Shown piece by piece: positions 28,174 to 36,437 of a stretch of 64,000 nucleotides of DNA. The stretch is from Flavobacterium sp. BFFFF1 (GTDB lineage Bacteria; Bacteroidota; Bacteroidia; Flavobacteriales; Flavobacteriaceae): positions 1 through 64,000 of the forward strand of contig NZ_NKJE01000013.1 in NCBI RefSeq assembly GCF_002256285.1, in the 5' to 3' direction. The notes under the pieces were generated by a model, which worked only from the letters and a program-made list of their open reading frames with translations, was not told where the DNA came from and did not search any database. The stretch's first letter is position 1. The number at the start of each line of letters is the position of its first letter. The position numbers and the translations under genes were made by a program.

Positions 28174-28632
28174 TCAGTCCCCAATAGGGGCATCGTATTT
28201 GTAGTTGATGCGCCCATCGGTGAGTAAGATGGTATTATTGCCGCTGCCGAGTGTTCCTGAGAAGTCTGCAGTAAATTGCACACTGCTGTTCACGGAAACG
28301 GTGCTGCTAAAATCGCCATTAACGGCATTCGCCGATCCGCCATTAGGGTGTAAGGAAGTGTAAAAACCTTCTACAGTATTGGTACCGGTCCTTTTGTATG
28401 TGGTGACCAGTCTGGCCGAATCTTCCGAAATCCCGTCACTCGCAAACATCCAGAAAGTCAGCGAATAATCGCCATTGGGCAGTAGTGTCTTTTCATAGTC
28501 AAGCGCTTCAAAGGTACGGCGTTGCCCATTTATTTTCAAGGTGACGACACCGGACGAAACACTGTCGTCGTCAGCAGTACAGGATATAAACGGTATCGAT
28601 AAAAGGACAAACAAAACAAGGATTCTCTTCAT
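28174..28632 (-). CDS. Small hypothetical lipoprotein
   Basis: About 152 aa from ATG 28632. The start MKRILVLFVLLSIPFISC is a lipoprotein signal with Cys17. The mature part is beta-rich (VVTLKINGQRRTFEALDYEK, GDYSLTFWMFASDG, NTVEGFYTSLHP), as in the many DUF-type Flavobacterium lipoproteins of about 150 aa. No enzymatic motif is visible. It lies about 97 bp upstream of the LpxR-like gene, in the same direction. Confidence 0.75.
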   Translation of the reverse strand: MKRILVLFVLLSIPFISCTADDDSVSSGVVTLKINGQRRTFEALDYEKTLLPNGDYSLTFWMFASDGISEDSARLVTTYKRTGTNTVEGFYTSLHPNGGSANAVNGDFSSTVSVNSSVQFTADFSGTLGSGNNTILLTDGRINYKYDAPIGD

Positions 28633-28767
28633 GGTCACGGATTGGTTTTTGAAAGCTACTGTCTTTTTTCGGATAGCGCCAAACAGCAACTGAAACGCAT
28701 GCGGCGCGCGTTTTATTGCCGCAGCAGTCTAAAAATAACAGTTTTTTTTTGCTTCGCAGCCTTTACG

Positions 28768-28797
28768 TTCGGCATGTATGAAAAATTATTATATTTG
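28768..28797 (+). promoter_or_regulatory. Promoter of the doxX-like gene
   Basis: TATATTTG (28790-28797) matches the flavobacterial -7 box. TTCG at 28768-28771 is a weak -33 partner, 18 nt upstream. The start codon lies 26 nt downstream. Confidence 0.55.
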
Positions 28798-28823
28798 AAT
28801 TTAACTATTTAAAAACCAAACCA

Positions 28824-29252
28824 ATGAAAAAGTTACTCTCTTCTTTGCCCATCAACATGGACCTGGGTTTACTCTTAATACGCATCATCCTGGGGGTGCT
28901 GATGGCCTGTTACGGCTACAACAAGCTCATCCATTTTGACCAGATGGCAGCATTCTTCGGCAAAATCAATTTCCTCGGGATGACTGGTAAAATTCCATTG
29001 GCGTTAACCATTTTTGCCGAGTTCTTTTGCAGCCTGCTGTTGATTGTCGGATTACTAACACGATTGAGCCTGATTCCGCTACTAATCTGCATGGGATACA
29101 TCGTCGCCGTAATGGACAACATGGAAATATACAAAGCGGGGGATAATGGTACCGAATTCCAGTCCGCGTTTATTTACTTCGTCATTTACCTCGCGCTTTT
29201 CTTCACCGGCCCAGGAAGGTATAGCGTTGATAGCGCACTGCTTAAAAAATAA
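28824..29252 (+). CDS. DoxX family membrane protein
   Basis: A 142-aa inner-membrane protein with four hydrophobic segments. The DoxX pattern is present: LGLLLIRIILGVLMACYGYNKL, an amphipathic loop, AEFFCSLLLIVGLLTRLS, LICMGYIVAV, and a final segment FIYFVIYLALFF ending GPGRYSVD. DoxX proteins are linked to redox or thiol stress in some bacteria, but the role is mostly unknown. It is monocistronic, with its own promoter and a strong terminator directly after the stop. Confidence 0.85.
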   Translation: MKKLLSSLPINMDLGLLLIRIILGVLMACYGYNKLIHFDQMAAFFGKINFLGMTGKIPLALTIFAEFFCSLLLIVGLLTRLSLIPLLICMGYIVAVMDNMEIYKAGDNGTEFQSAFIYFVIYLALFFTGPGRYSVDSALLKK

Positions 29253-29265
29253 TATCAATACCTGA

Positions 29266-29292
29266 AAACCCTGTATCATACAGGGTTTTTTT
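29266..29292 (+). terminator. Terminator of the doxX-like gene
   Basis: AAACCCTGTA (29266-29275) and TACAGGGTTT (29279-29288) form a 10-bp stem with a 3-nt loop, followed by seven T. Confidence 0.88.
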
Positions 29293-29597
29293 ATGCTGAA
29301 TAGGAGCATGATCCGGCTGTCCGCTGTATCTTATTTTGCCTTACCAGTTCAGATTTCCAAAGGAAATTTCTCCAAGTAAAAAGATGCCGCTTCTCCCGAA
29401 GCCCGGGACGGGTTTGGACAGGTGCCCGCACCAACGAAGGTAGTTTCCGGGAAAACTAAGAAAGTATGTCGGCAGAAAAATGCCGATAGCGTTACACCCG
29501 CTTGCACTTTTTTTTGAAAAATTATCGAACCCTGGATTCGCATTTAGCCTGTTTTTGAAACCATTAGCGGGACAGGTTCAAATACTTTCTGAAAAGT
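29293..29597. other. Intergenic region without a clear gene
   Basis: No credible gene. The block AAAAAGATGCCGCTTCTCCC (29378-29397) resembles one arm of the intergenic hairpin family described at 46031 and 49718, and may be a decayed half copy. The rest is GC-richer than the surroundings and unassigned. Confidence 0.35.
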
Positions 29598-29627
29598 TTT
29601 GTGTAACAGAATTTAATTATATATTTG
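29598..29627 (+). promoter_or_regulatory. Promoter of tRNA-Pro
   Basis: TTTG (29598-29601, within TTTTG), an 18-nt spacer, then TATATTTG (29620-29627). This is an almost perfect Bacteroidetes promoter, 10 nt before the mature tRNA. Confidence 0.82.
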
Positions 29628-29637
29628 CACCCTGCTA

Positions 29638-29712
29638 CGGGGTGTAGCGTAGCCCGGTTATCGCGCCTGCTTTGGGAGCAGGAGGCCGCAGGTTCGAATC
29701 CTGCCACCCCGA
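29638..29712 (+). tRNA. tRNA-Pro (anticodon TGG)
   Basis: The acceptor stem CGGGGTG pairs with CACCCCG (29705-29711), with discriminator A. The anticodon arm is CCTGC-TTTGGGA-GCAGG with anticodon TGG. The T arm GCAGG-TTCGAAT-CCTGC is perfect. The CCA end is not encoded. It is a single gene with its own promoter and a terminator directly downstream. Confidence 0.96.
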
Positions 29713-29717
29713 CAACA

Positions 29718-29750
29718 AATCCTCTTCCGTGTAACGGAAGGGGATTTTTT
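29718..29750 (+). terminator. Terminator after tRNA-Pro
   Basis: AATCCTCTTCCG (29718-29729) pairs with CGGAAGGGGATT (29735-29746) over 12 bp, including one G-T pair, and is followed by a T-run. Confidence 0.82.
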
Positions 29751-29799
29751 AGTTTATCGCAAGTCTGAGCTTGCTCAAAGACTTGCGATAAACTAAAAA
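29746..29799. repeat. Long near-perfect hairpin
   Basis: TTTTTAGTTTATCGCAAGTCT (29746-29766, 21 nt) is exactly complementary to 29779-29799, with a 12-nt loop that can itself pair GAGC with GCTC. It starts in the T-run of the tRNA terminator, so it may be a second, bidirectional terminator or a repeat element. Confidence 0.8.
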
Positions 29800-29801
29800 G
29801 T

Positions 29802-29969
29802 CCAGGGTTTTGTAAAAACCCGAAAGGATTTGTTGTAACGACACCCATTTGAGGATCACGCAGTAATCCTGCCAACCCACAAAACATCCAGGGTTTTGTG
29901 AAAACCCGAAAAGGATTTGTTGTAACGACACCCATTTGAGGATCACGCAGTAATCCTGCCACCCGACAA
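29802..29969. repeat. Tandem 86-bp repeat with tRNA-Pro end-like motif
   Basis: Two copies (29802-29882 and 29888-29969) share CCAGGGTTTTGT, GGATTTGTTGTAACGACACC, CATTTGAGGATCACGCAG and TAATCCTGCC. Each ends in ATCCTGCCA-CCC-GACA, which closely matches the tRNA-Pro 3' end and its flank (ATCCTGCCACCCCGACAACA). Confidence 0.82.
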
Positions 29970-30064
29970 AAAAACCAGGTGCGTGTTCGATTTTTTTTAT
30001 ATAGTTTAGCCACAAACCAAACGCTTACATTCTTTATAACTTGATAATAATTCTTGATAACGCA

Positions 30065-30098
30065 TTGGGGGAAAATCAACAATTTCGCCGTAATTTTG
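30065..30098 (+). promoter_or_regulatory. Promoter of trxB
   Basis: TAATTTTG (30091-30098) is a good -7 box. TTGG at 30065-30068 lies 22 nt upstream. The start codon is 29 nt downstream of the -7 box. Confidence 0.6.
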
Positions 30099-30127
30099 TG
30101 CCGCTAAAAAGAATAAGCTAAAACAAT

Positions 30128-31075
30128 ATGTCAGATACAATCGAAAGTGTAAAATGCCTTATTATAGGCTCAGGTCCAGCGGGCTATACCGCCGCAATTT
30201 ATGCCGCAAGGGCAAATATGTTTCCAATACTATACCAGGGAATGCAGCCCGGCGGACAGCTCACAACAACAAATGAGGTCGAAAACTTCCCCGGCTATCC
30301 CAATGGCATCACCGGACCTGAAATGATGGTCGAACTGCAGGAACAGGCGAAGCGCTTCGGGACGGACGTACGCGATGGCTGGGTGACCAGAGTAGACTTT
30401 ACGGGGCCGCTGCACAAAGTTTGGGTAAACGACGTTATCGAAATCCACGCCGAGACCATTATTATCTCGACTGGTGCTTCTGCCAAGTACCTCGGACTGC
30501 CTTCAGAGCAGCATTACCTGAATACAGGGGGCGGCGTTTCTGCCTGTGCTGTTTGTGACGGGTTTTTCTACAGAAACCAGGAAGTAGTCATCGTTGGGGC
30601 AGGGGATTCTGCCTGCGAGGAAGCGCACTACCTTTCTAAATTGTGTAAAAAAGTGACAATGCTGGTGCGTAGCGAGCAATTCAGAGCATCCAAGATTATG
30701 GCGGAAAGGGTCATGAAAACAGAGAACATTGAAATCATGTTCAACACTGAAACGCTTGAAGTTTGCGGAGACGGACAAGTCGTGAACCAAGTTAAAGTGA
30801 TCGACAAGACCGCGAAGGAAGAGCGGATCATTCCGGCTACTGGTTTCTTCGTAGCCATCGGTCACAAACCAAATACCGATATTTTTAAAGATTACCTGAA
30901 CCTTGATGAAACGGGATATATCATCAACGTGTCAGGAACCTCAAAAACAAATGTCGAAGGTGTTTTTGTAGCCGGAGATGCCGCAGACCATGTTTACCGT
31001 CAGGCTATTACGGCAGCGGGAACGGGCTGTATGGCTGCATTGGACGCTGAGCGTTATCTCGCATCAAAAGAGTAA
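30128..31075 (+). CDS. trxB: Thioredoxin-disulfide reductase
   Basis: A 315-aa cytoplasmic flavoenzyme that reduces thioredoxin with NADPH. The FAD site GSGPAGYTAAIYAARANM is at about residues 13-30. The redox-active motif CAVCDGFFY (Cys-Ala-Val-Cys) is near 140. The NADPH site is GAGDSACEEAHYL. The C-terminal FAD-contact motif is GVFVAGDAADHVYRQAITA. Length and domain order are normal. It is monocistronic, with a promoter upstream and a symmetric terminator downstream. Confidence 0.96.
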   Translation: MSDTIESVKCLIIGSGPAGYTAAIYAARANMFPILYQGMQPGGQLTTTNEVENFPGYPNGITGPEMMVELQEQAKRFGTDVRDGWVTRVDFTGPLHKVWVNDVIEIHAETIIISTGASAKYLGLPSEQHYLNTGGGVSACAVCDGFFYRNQEVVIVGAGDSACEEAHYLSKLCKKVTMLVRSEQFRASKIMAERVMKTENIEIMFNTETLEVCGDGQVVNQVKVIDKTAKEERIIPATGFFVAIGHKPNTDIFKDYLNLDETGYIINVSGTSKTNVEGVFVAGDAADHVYRQAITAAGTGCMAALDAERYLASKE

Positions 31076-31118
31076 ACGTCGCAGGATTGTCATACAATGC
31101 AATTGCATACTTAAAATA

Positions 31119-31144
31119 AAAACTCCCGCAGCTGCGGGAGTTTT
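31119..31144. terminator. Bidirectional terminator after trxB
   Basis: A perfect palindrome, AAACTCCCGCAG with CTGCGGGAGTTT, centred at about 31131. It has a T-rich tail on both strands and serves trxB and the convergent GIN-domain gene. Confidence 0.85.
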
Positions 31145-31174
31145 ATTTATGCCTAAACAAAGAGCGGTAGCGTT

Positions 31175-32011
31175 CTATTTCGACGGTTTTTTTGCCAGTT
31201 TTGCGCTGTCTGCAAATTTCTTCAGATCAATTTTTGGATCTCCGAAAATCTCCACTTCAGAATTTCCTGCCGCCTCAACACTTAATGTGGTTTCGGCATA
31301 AACACTGCAATTCACATAGCCTTCAGTGACCAAAACCATATTTTTAACCGTGAGCCTTTTACCAGTGAAATTGGAATTATTGTCCATGCGCAACGTCATA
31401 TCGATTACATCGCCTTCAATATTGGCGGTTGCTTTCTGATATAAATCACATTTTAAGGCAGTAGAGGAAATCAGTGCCTTGATTTCTGCACTTTTACTGA
31501 GGACCAACGTGCCGCTTTCTGATTTGGCATTTATTTCTGCCCTCGATTTGTCATTTGCCGTAATAGAAAAAGACTTCGCGCCGATATTCAGGTATAGTTT
31601 TGCGCTGTCAAAAGACTGGAAATTAATGTCATCAAGTTTTATTTCTTCCAATGCATTAATTTTGCTTTCATTGCGCGCGACTACTGTTTTAAAGCTGTCA
31701 GTATACGTAACCCGCACACTGAACTTCTTTTCGCCGGTAATTTCCTTTGCCATTGTGAGGATCATCGTGCTACCGTTCATCGTAATGCCCAACGCAGGTT
31801 GCAGGTTATCGTCCGCTTCCAGTTCCACTCCGTTCTTTTCTCCTTTGATTAACGACACCTCGATGTTGTCGTGCACCTCAAGACCATCAAAATCCTCTAC
31901 CTGTTTTTGTTCGATGGTAACAATTTTCGAACCCTTAAGTTTCTCTTTTCCCTGGGCATAGCCGATGGTGACGCACAGAACGGCCATCAGCATCAATGTA
32001 GTTTTTTTCAT
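31175..32011 (-). CDS. Head-GIN domain (DUF2807) exported protein
   Basis: A 278-aa exported protein with signal peptide MKKTTLMLMAVLCVTIGYAQ. The rest is a parallel beta-helix-like DUF2807 'head GIN' domain: VEDFDGLEVHDNIEVSLIKG, VELEADDNLQP, then short beta repeats ending NSEVEIFGDPKIDLKKF. It closes with a lysine-rich tail. The function is unknown; the family is common in the Bacteroidetes envelope. A 189-bp gap containing the terminator of the upstream operon separates it from the other GIN genes, so it is probably expressed separately. It is more divergent than the other two copies in this window. Confidence 0.85.
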   Translation of the reverse strand: MKKTTLMLMAVLCVTIGYAQGKEKLKGSKIVTIEQKQVEDFDGLEVHDNIEVSLIKGEKNGVELEADDNLQPALGITMNGSTMILTMAKEITGEKKFSVRVTYTDSFKTVVARNESKINALEEIKLDDINFQSFDSAKLYLNIGAKSFSITANDKSRAEINAKSESGTLVLSKSAEIKALISSTALKCDLYQKATANIEGDVIDMTLRMDNNSNFTGKRLTVKNMVLVTEGYVNCSVYAETTLSVEAAGNSEVEIFGDPKIDLKKFADSAKLAKKPSK

Positions 32012-32148
32012 ATTTGTTAATGATTGGGTCTAACAAATATAGCAAAAGTTGTGAAGTGGCAAAAACGTATACAACTACATTTAGTACCGCGAAATGTCCC
32101 TATTTCAGCGATTGTTCAGTTTCATTTTTTGTACATAGCTGATAAGGT

Positions 32149-32177
32149 AAAAAAAACACCCGTTCATCACGGGTGTC
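32149..32177 (-). terminator. Terminator of the PspC/GIN operon
   Basis: ACACCCG (32156-32162) and CGGGTGT (32170-32176) form a stem with a 7-nt loop. On the minus strand it is followed by seven T. It lies about 25 bp after the stop of the GIN lipoprotein gene. Confidence 0.8.
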
Positions 32178-32200
32178 TTTGCACTAACTTTTAGGGGCAA

Positions 32201-32941
32201 TTATTCTTCGCTGACACTACCTCCCGAATCTTCTGACTTCGAAAGTGTCTTCGGGATTTTATGATAGCCGATGGATCCACCGCTGGAAGCATTAGCCTCC
32301 AGTTTAAGGATGGGATACACGTGGATATCACCACTGGAATCGACGTCAGCATTGATGTTGTTTGCCATCAGGTCTGTGGCGTTGATTGATCCGGACGAAG
32401 AGGCATTTGCTTCAAATTCCAAAGATTTACCGTTCACTTCAACTTCAGCGGCAGAGCCACAATCAATGGTCAGTTGGTCCGCTTCCACATTTACGGTAAT
32501 GCTCGCACTGCTCTCCGCACTGATTTTTAAATCGTCTGTGACAATCTTTCCTTCGCTCCGGATTGATGCACTGGAATCCGCCGTAAGGCTTTCAATCTGC
32601 GGCATGGTGATGGTTACCCTTGGGTTCACTGAAGTAGAGTAGTTTCCGTTAGAAGAGATCACCAAAACCCCATTTTCGACACTGGTTGTTAAAAGAGGCA
32701 ATATGTTGTCATCGGCTTCAAGCTTCACCTGCACATTGTTGCCCTGCTCAATGGTCACTTCGATTGCCTGACCCACCCTGACGCCTGAAAACGACTCGTT
32801 AATATTTCTGGTTTCGCTGACGATGTTCCCGCTGCCTTCTTCTTCATCTCCTACGTTGATGTTGTACCTGCAGGAGGAAAACATCAGTAGAAATAATGTG
32901 CTGATAACGATTTTGGTTACAAAAATGATGGTCCTGGCCAT
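32201..32941 (-). CDS. Head-GIN domain (DUF2807) lipoprotein
   Basis: A 246-aa protein with signal sequence MARTIIFVTKIVISTLFLLM followed by lipobox FSSC, so it is probably lipidated at Cys24. The GIN domain has INESFSGVRVGQAIEVTIEQ, VKLEADDNILPLL and a run of serine-rich beta-helix turns (SADSSASIRSEGK, EANASSSGSINA, EANASSGGSIGY). It ends in an acidic SEDSGGSVSEE tail. It is the last gene of the operon, 5 bp from the PspC gene. It is expected in the periplasm or at the outer membrane; ligand unknown. Confidence 0.87.
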   Translation of the reverse strand: MARTIIFVTKIVISTLFLLMFSSCRYNINVGDEEEGSGNIVSETRNINESFSGVRVGQAIEVTIEQGNNVQVKLEADDNILPLLTTSVENGVLVISSNGNYSTSVNPRVTITMPQIESLTADSSASIRSEGKIVTDDLKISAESSASITVNVEADQLTIDCGSAAEVEVNGKSLEFEANASSSGSINATDLMANNINADVDSSGDIHVYPILKLEANASSGGSIGYHKIPKTLSKSEDSGGSVSEE

Positions 32942-32946
32942 GTTGT

Positions 32947-34698
32947 TTATTTTTTGATTATGATTCCGTTTTTATCTACCGTAAGTCCTTTGCTGCCTGT
33001 TGATGGCGTTTTATTTTCAATGATCACTTCGCCGTTTTCCTTTATCGTAGTAACCGTGCTCACTGTGGTGTCGCGAACAACCCCATCATCTTCAACATTT
33101 GTGTCATTGTACTCGTTTTCACTCGCAGGACAGTTCAGGCATTTTACCTGACCGCTTTCCACCTGGTAAATATACTGGTCAGAACTGAAATGCAGGTTAA
33201 AGAAATTATTGTCAGATTCGTCATAATCCCGGACACTTTCATCCACTTTGAATTTTGTTCCTTGTGGCAGGTAAAGGTGTATTTCGACATCCTGGTCACG
33301 GAATTTATTCTTGAAATCGGTAACAAAATAATTGTCTAAAATTAATTTATTTCCCTGTACCCTGAAACTGTATTTGATTTTTTCTGCCGTTTTCCTGGCG
33401 TTAGATACCGAACTTCCACGCGCTTGTTTTTCAATGCTGATAAACGGTACATTGTCGGTTGACTTCTCGATGTAAAAACGGACTGCATTTGAATAGATTA
33501 CGTTTACATCCGAAGAATCCTGGGTAACCCGGAAACCATAATGGTCAAACTTGTTTTTGGCATAGAATTCGCTATATCGGAAGGAAACTTGTAAAGTGTC
33601 TTTCGCATTCAGCGTAAATGATTGTTTCTGCGTTACGCGGCCTTCCTGCGACATTTCTACCGCCTGGTTGATTCCTAACGTGATCAGTATGCCGACAGAT
33701 AACAGCCACAATCCCAATAACGTATATTTCGCAGCGCTGCCAATTGACCTCATGTTGCTGATCAGCAGTTTGAACCCAAGCAATGCCAGGAAGAAAAATG
33801 GAATACCAATAGCAAAGAACATCAGCAGGCCGAAAATCCATGCCGGATACTCAGAAAAGTTGCCTGCTTCAATATAGCCCTGCCATGGAAAGTCTATGAA
33901 CTCTAATGATCCCAAAGTAAATACCCCGATAAGCATGCTGATCACGACAGGAATCGAAAGGGTGATCAGGAACACTCCGAAAACTTTTGCAAAAACCTTA
34001 AAGATGTTTACGATCACGTCACCAATGGACGTACTGAACCTGCCTGCATTGTGTTTGGCCTGTTTTCCCAGTTTATCATAATCGGTATTTTTAATGCGTT
34101 CCGCTACGTTGTCGAACTCTTCTCGGACTTTCTTCTCAATGTTTGAGATGGTAATCGGTTCGCCTTGCATCTCCAGTTTTTCAGTCGTTGTTACGGCTTC
34201 CGGCATCACAATCCAGAGGATGATGTAAGCCAGTATCCCGGTCCCATAAAAGAAGACAAGAACCAAAAGCGCCACCCTAAGCCACACCTTATCGACTCCA
34301 AAATAGTGTCCCAGTCCAGCCAGTACACCGCCCACCATACCATGTTCGCGGTCGCGGTAGAGTTTTTTCGTGACAGGTCCCGTTGGGCTGTTGAAAGAAT
34401 TGTTGTTTTTTGTTGATCCGTCATTCTCGTCGTTATCGATCCGGTAATCTTCCGGCTGGCCCATTACGGCAATCACTTCGTCAAGTTCTTTCAGGCTGAT
34501 CACCTGTTTGTCGTTCGTGTGTTTTTCAGAAATCAATTCTGCAATACGAATTTCAATGTCGCGGATGATTTCATCCTGTCCGGTTGAATTTGACAAAGAA
34601 CGTTTTATAGCGTCAAAATATCGGGACAGCTTTTGGTAAGCTTCTTCATCAATGTGAAAGAACATACCTCCCAGGTTAATATTTACTGTTTTATTCAT
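32947..34698 (-). CDS. PspC domain envelope-stress protein
   Basis: A 583-aa inner-membrane protein. The N-terminal part (about 1-80) is soluble (HIDEEAYQKLSRYFDAIKRS). A PspC domain follows (about 108-170: KKLYRDREHGMVGGVLAGLG, then YFGVDKVWLRVALLVLVFF). Further membrane segments lie at about 235-365. A large C-terminal extracytoplasmic part with beta-rich sequence and an LNCPASE motif follows. This is the Bacteroidetes type, in which PspC is fused to a C-terminal DUF. PspC proteins sense or transmit membrane stress. The gene is 2 bp downstream of the PadR regulator, so translation is probably coupled. Confidence 0.9.
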   Translation of the reverse strand: MNKTVNINLGGMFFHIDEEAYQKLSRYFDAIKRSLSNSTGQDEIIRDIEIRIAELISEKHTNDKQVISLKELDEVIAVMGQPEDYRIDNDENDGSTKNNNSFNSPTGPVTKKLYRDREHGMVGGVLAGLGHYFGVDKVWLRVALLVLVFFYGTGILAYIILWIVMPEAVTTTEKLEMQGEPITISNIEKKVREEFDNVAERIKNTDYDKLGKQAKHNAGRFSTSIGDVIVNIFKVFAKVFGVFLITLSIPVVISMLIGVFTLGSLEFIDFPWQGYIEAGNFSEYPAWIFGLLMFFAIGIPFFFLALLGFKLLISNMRSIGSAAKYTLLGLWLLSVGILITLGINQAVEMSQEGRVTQKQSFTLNAKDTLQVSFRYSEFYAKNKFDHYGFRVTQDSSDVNVIYSNAVRFYIEKSTDNVPFISIEKQARGSSVSNARKTAEKIKYSFRVQGNKLILDNYFVTDFKNKFRDQDVEIHLYLPQGTKFKVDESVRDYDESDNNFFNLHFSSDQYIYQVESGQVKCLNCPASENEYNDTNVEDDGVVRDTTVSTVTTIKENGEVIIENKTPSTGSKGLTVDKNGIIIKK

Positions 34699-34700
34699 GA

Positions 34701-35033
34701 CTATTTATTTTGGTTAGTTATTATCGACACCGCATCGGATAATTCGGTCCAGGTGCCATTTAATTCTTTTAAAAAGGTTTGTCCTAATTCGGTAAGGCCG
34801 TAATATTTACGCGGTGGTCCCGATGTTGATTCTTCCCAACGGTAGTTGAGCAATCCGTCGTTTTTAAGCCTTGTAAGCAGTGGATAAACGGTGCCCTCCA
34901 CTACAAGCAGCTTTGCGTTTTTCAATGTGTCGAGAATTTCAGAAGTGTAAGCATCCTTTTCCCTAAGGACTGATAGGATACAGAATTCTAAAACACCTTT
35001 CCGCATCTGGGCTTTTGTGTTCTCTATATTCAT
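34701..35033 (-). CDS. PadR-family transcriptional regulator
   Basis: A 110-aa winged-helix protein. The PadR pattern is clear: KGVLEFCILSVLREKDAYTS, EILDTLKNAKLLVVEGTVYP, LLTRLKNDGLLNYRWEE, GPPRKYYGLTELGQTFL. It has only the DNA-binding part, as in the short PadR-s1 subfamily. It is located between a GIN gene and the PspC gene of one operon, so it likely controls this operon in response to envelope state. No operator is identified. Confidence 0.93.
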   Translation of the reverse strand: MNIENTKAQMRKGVLEFCILSVLREKDAYTSEILDTLKNAKLLVVEGTVYPLLTRLKNDGLLNYRWEESTSGPPRKYYGLTELGQTFLKELNGTWTELSDAVSIITNQNK

Positions 35034-35074
35034 AATTTCTTTGCTGATTTAATTTATCGTGGGGTTCGCATGTC

Positions 35075-35833
35075 TTATTCGTTAGCCAACAGGCTATCTG
35101 TTTTTCTGACTGTGGCCAGTGCTTCTTCGTTAAGGCGCACATTTTTTGGTTCGCCGGTGTAGGTCACTTTAGCGAGATCACTGACATTAATCATCATATT
35201 GTGGCCTGAATAGATGGTTACGGCAGACCAGTCAGACGAGAATACGGTAGCATATTTCGTTTCAAGGTTTCTGGCAAGCAGCAGCGCGTTGTTCGCTGTA
35301 GAAACGTATGCGTCATCAGCGGTGCCGGAAAGATTTACCTTTGCATTATCGGTGAAATATGCAGAAAGTCTCGTCGTTTCTACGCGTCCATCAAAAACAG
35401 CATTGTCAGATACTTTTAAGGTTGTACGCATTTTGGATCTTAACAGCCCGGTGAATTTGCTTCCTGACGAAAGAACGATGTCCATGTTGCGCGTCTCCAC
35501 AGCCTGCGGAAGCGAGATCAGTGACTTTCCAGAGGCAGTCAGGCCCGTCACATTGTTGATGTTTACATAAACCGTGACGTCTTTTACCGGATTGTTGTCT
35601 ACGGTATAAATCTTAAGTACGCCGTTTTTTGTTTCCGTAGCGATATTGCTGAGTGACTCGCTATCGTTAATAATGACTTTTGCCGAATGGTTGGCGGCTA
35701 ATGCGTGAACAAGCGTAATGCCGTTCTGAACCTCAATTTTAGAAAACGCTGCAATAGTCCTGTTTTCTGTTACTTGTGCCTGTGTCAATACTCCAATAAG
35801 GAATAAAATGATTGTTGTTGTGAATTTTAACAT
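35075..35833 (-). CDS. Head-GIN domain (DUF2807) exported protein
   Basis: A 252-aa exported protein with signal peptide MLKFTTTIILFLIGVLTQAQ. The GIN domain has IAAFSKIEVQNGITLVHALA, TETKNGVLKIYTVDNNP, VTGLTASGKSLISLP and SGSKFTGLLRSKMRT. It ends in LNEEALATVRKTDSLLANE. It lies 41 bp upstream of padR and 73 bp downstream of the DUF4870 gene, and is probably co-transcribed with both. Confidence 0.87.
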   Translation of the reverse strand: MLKFTTTIILFLIGVLTQAQVTENRTIAAFSKIEVQNGITLVHALAANHSAKVIINDSESLSNIATETKNGVLKIYTVDNNPVKDVTVYVNINNVTGLTASGKSLISLPQAVETRNMDIVLSSGSKFTGLLRSKMRTTLKVSDNAVFDGRVETTRLSAYFTDNAKVNLSGTADDAYVSTANNALLLARNLETKYATVFSSDWSAVTIYSGHNMMINVSDLAKVTYTGEPKNVRLNEEALATVRKTDSLLANE

Positions 35834-35906
35834 GATGATTGAATTTTGATTAAAAATGATTGATTTAATGATTGATTGATTTGATGATGATTGAAACTAC
35901 GATGAT

Positions 35907-36362
35907 TTATTTTAAGAATTTAATAGCCAACGGGTAACTGAAATTTTCTCCGTTTGAAGTCTTCACTGCGGCGTAAATAGTCATCAGGAACTCAAAAAAC
36001 TGCAGCATGATGATAAAAACAATGGCGATGATCGCGGCAATCACTACGCCGGTGATTTCCTGAGCCTCGATACTCCTGATGAAAAGTTCGTTGTCATGAA
36101 TGGCGGTGTTGATTTCTAAGTTCTTTAGGATGGTAACCGCCAGGATAGGAATCGCAACGGCAGCCAACAGCACCTGATAGATGAAAATACTGAGTTGAAA
36201 ATTGATTACCTCTTTTCCCTGTTGATCAACATAAGCTGATTTGTCTTTCGTGGAGCTCCAGATGACTATAGGGAACACGAAATTTCCCAAAGGGAATAAA
36301 TACTGCGAGAATGTACTCAGGTGCATGATGCTCGCAGTCGTGTTGTAATTAGTTGTGTTCAT
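35907..36362 (-). CDS. DUF4870 membrane protein
   Basis: A 151-aa inner-membrane protein with three hydrophobic segments: FPLGNFVFPIVIWSS, IYQVLLAAVAIPILAVTIL and IAAIIAIVFIIMLQFFEFLM. The DUF4870/Tic20-like signature WSSTKDKSAYVDQQGKEVINF matches the 'h.K..s.fvd.hgkeAlNFqi' pattern. It is the first gene of the GIN/PadR/PspC operon. The function of the family is unknown; the context suggests an envelope role. Confidence 0.87.
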   Translation of the reverse strand: MNTTNYNTTASIMHLSTFSQYLFPLGNFVFPIVIWSSTKDKSAYVDQQGKEVINFQLSIFIYQVLLAAVAIPILAVTILKNLEINTAIHDNELFIRSIEAQEITGVVIAAIIAIVFIIMLQFFEFLMTIYAAVKTSNGENFSYPLAIKFLK

Positions 36363-36437
36363 GATTTTTTGATTTTTTTGATGATGATTGAAACTCGGTT
36401 TTCTTTAATACTATTTTTAAACTATTAATTTCTTATA

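Noticed and set aside
29349..29543. 64-aa minus-strand reading frame
   Set aside because: No start context, no family resemblance, and it lies in unassigned intergenic DNA with a possible decayed repeat arm.
29802..29969. CRISPR array
   Set aside because: Only two copies, long units, no spacers of regular length and no cas genes. No CRISPR array is seen elsewhere in the window.
29564..30082. 172-aa minus-strand reading frame across tRNA-Pro
   Set aside because: It is antisense to the tRNA and the tandem repeats; such frames containing GVAGFEPAASCSQSRRDNRA are a well-known artefact opposite tRNAs.
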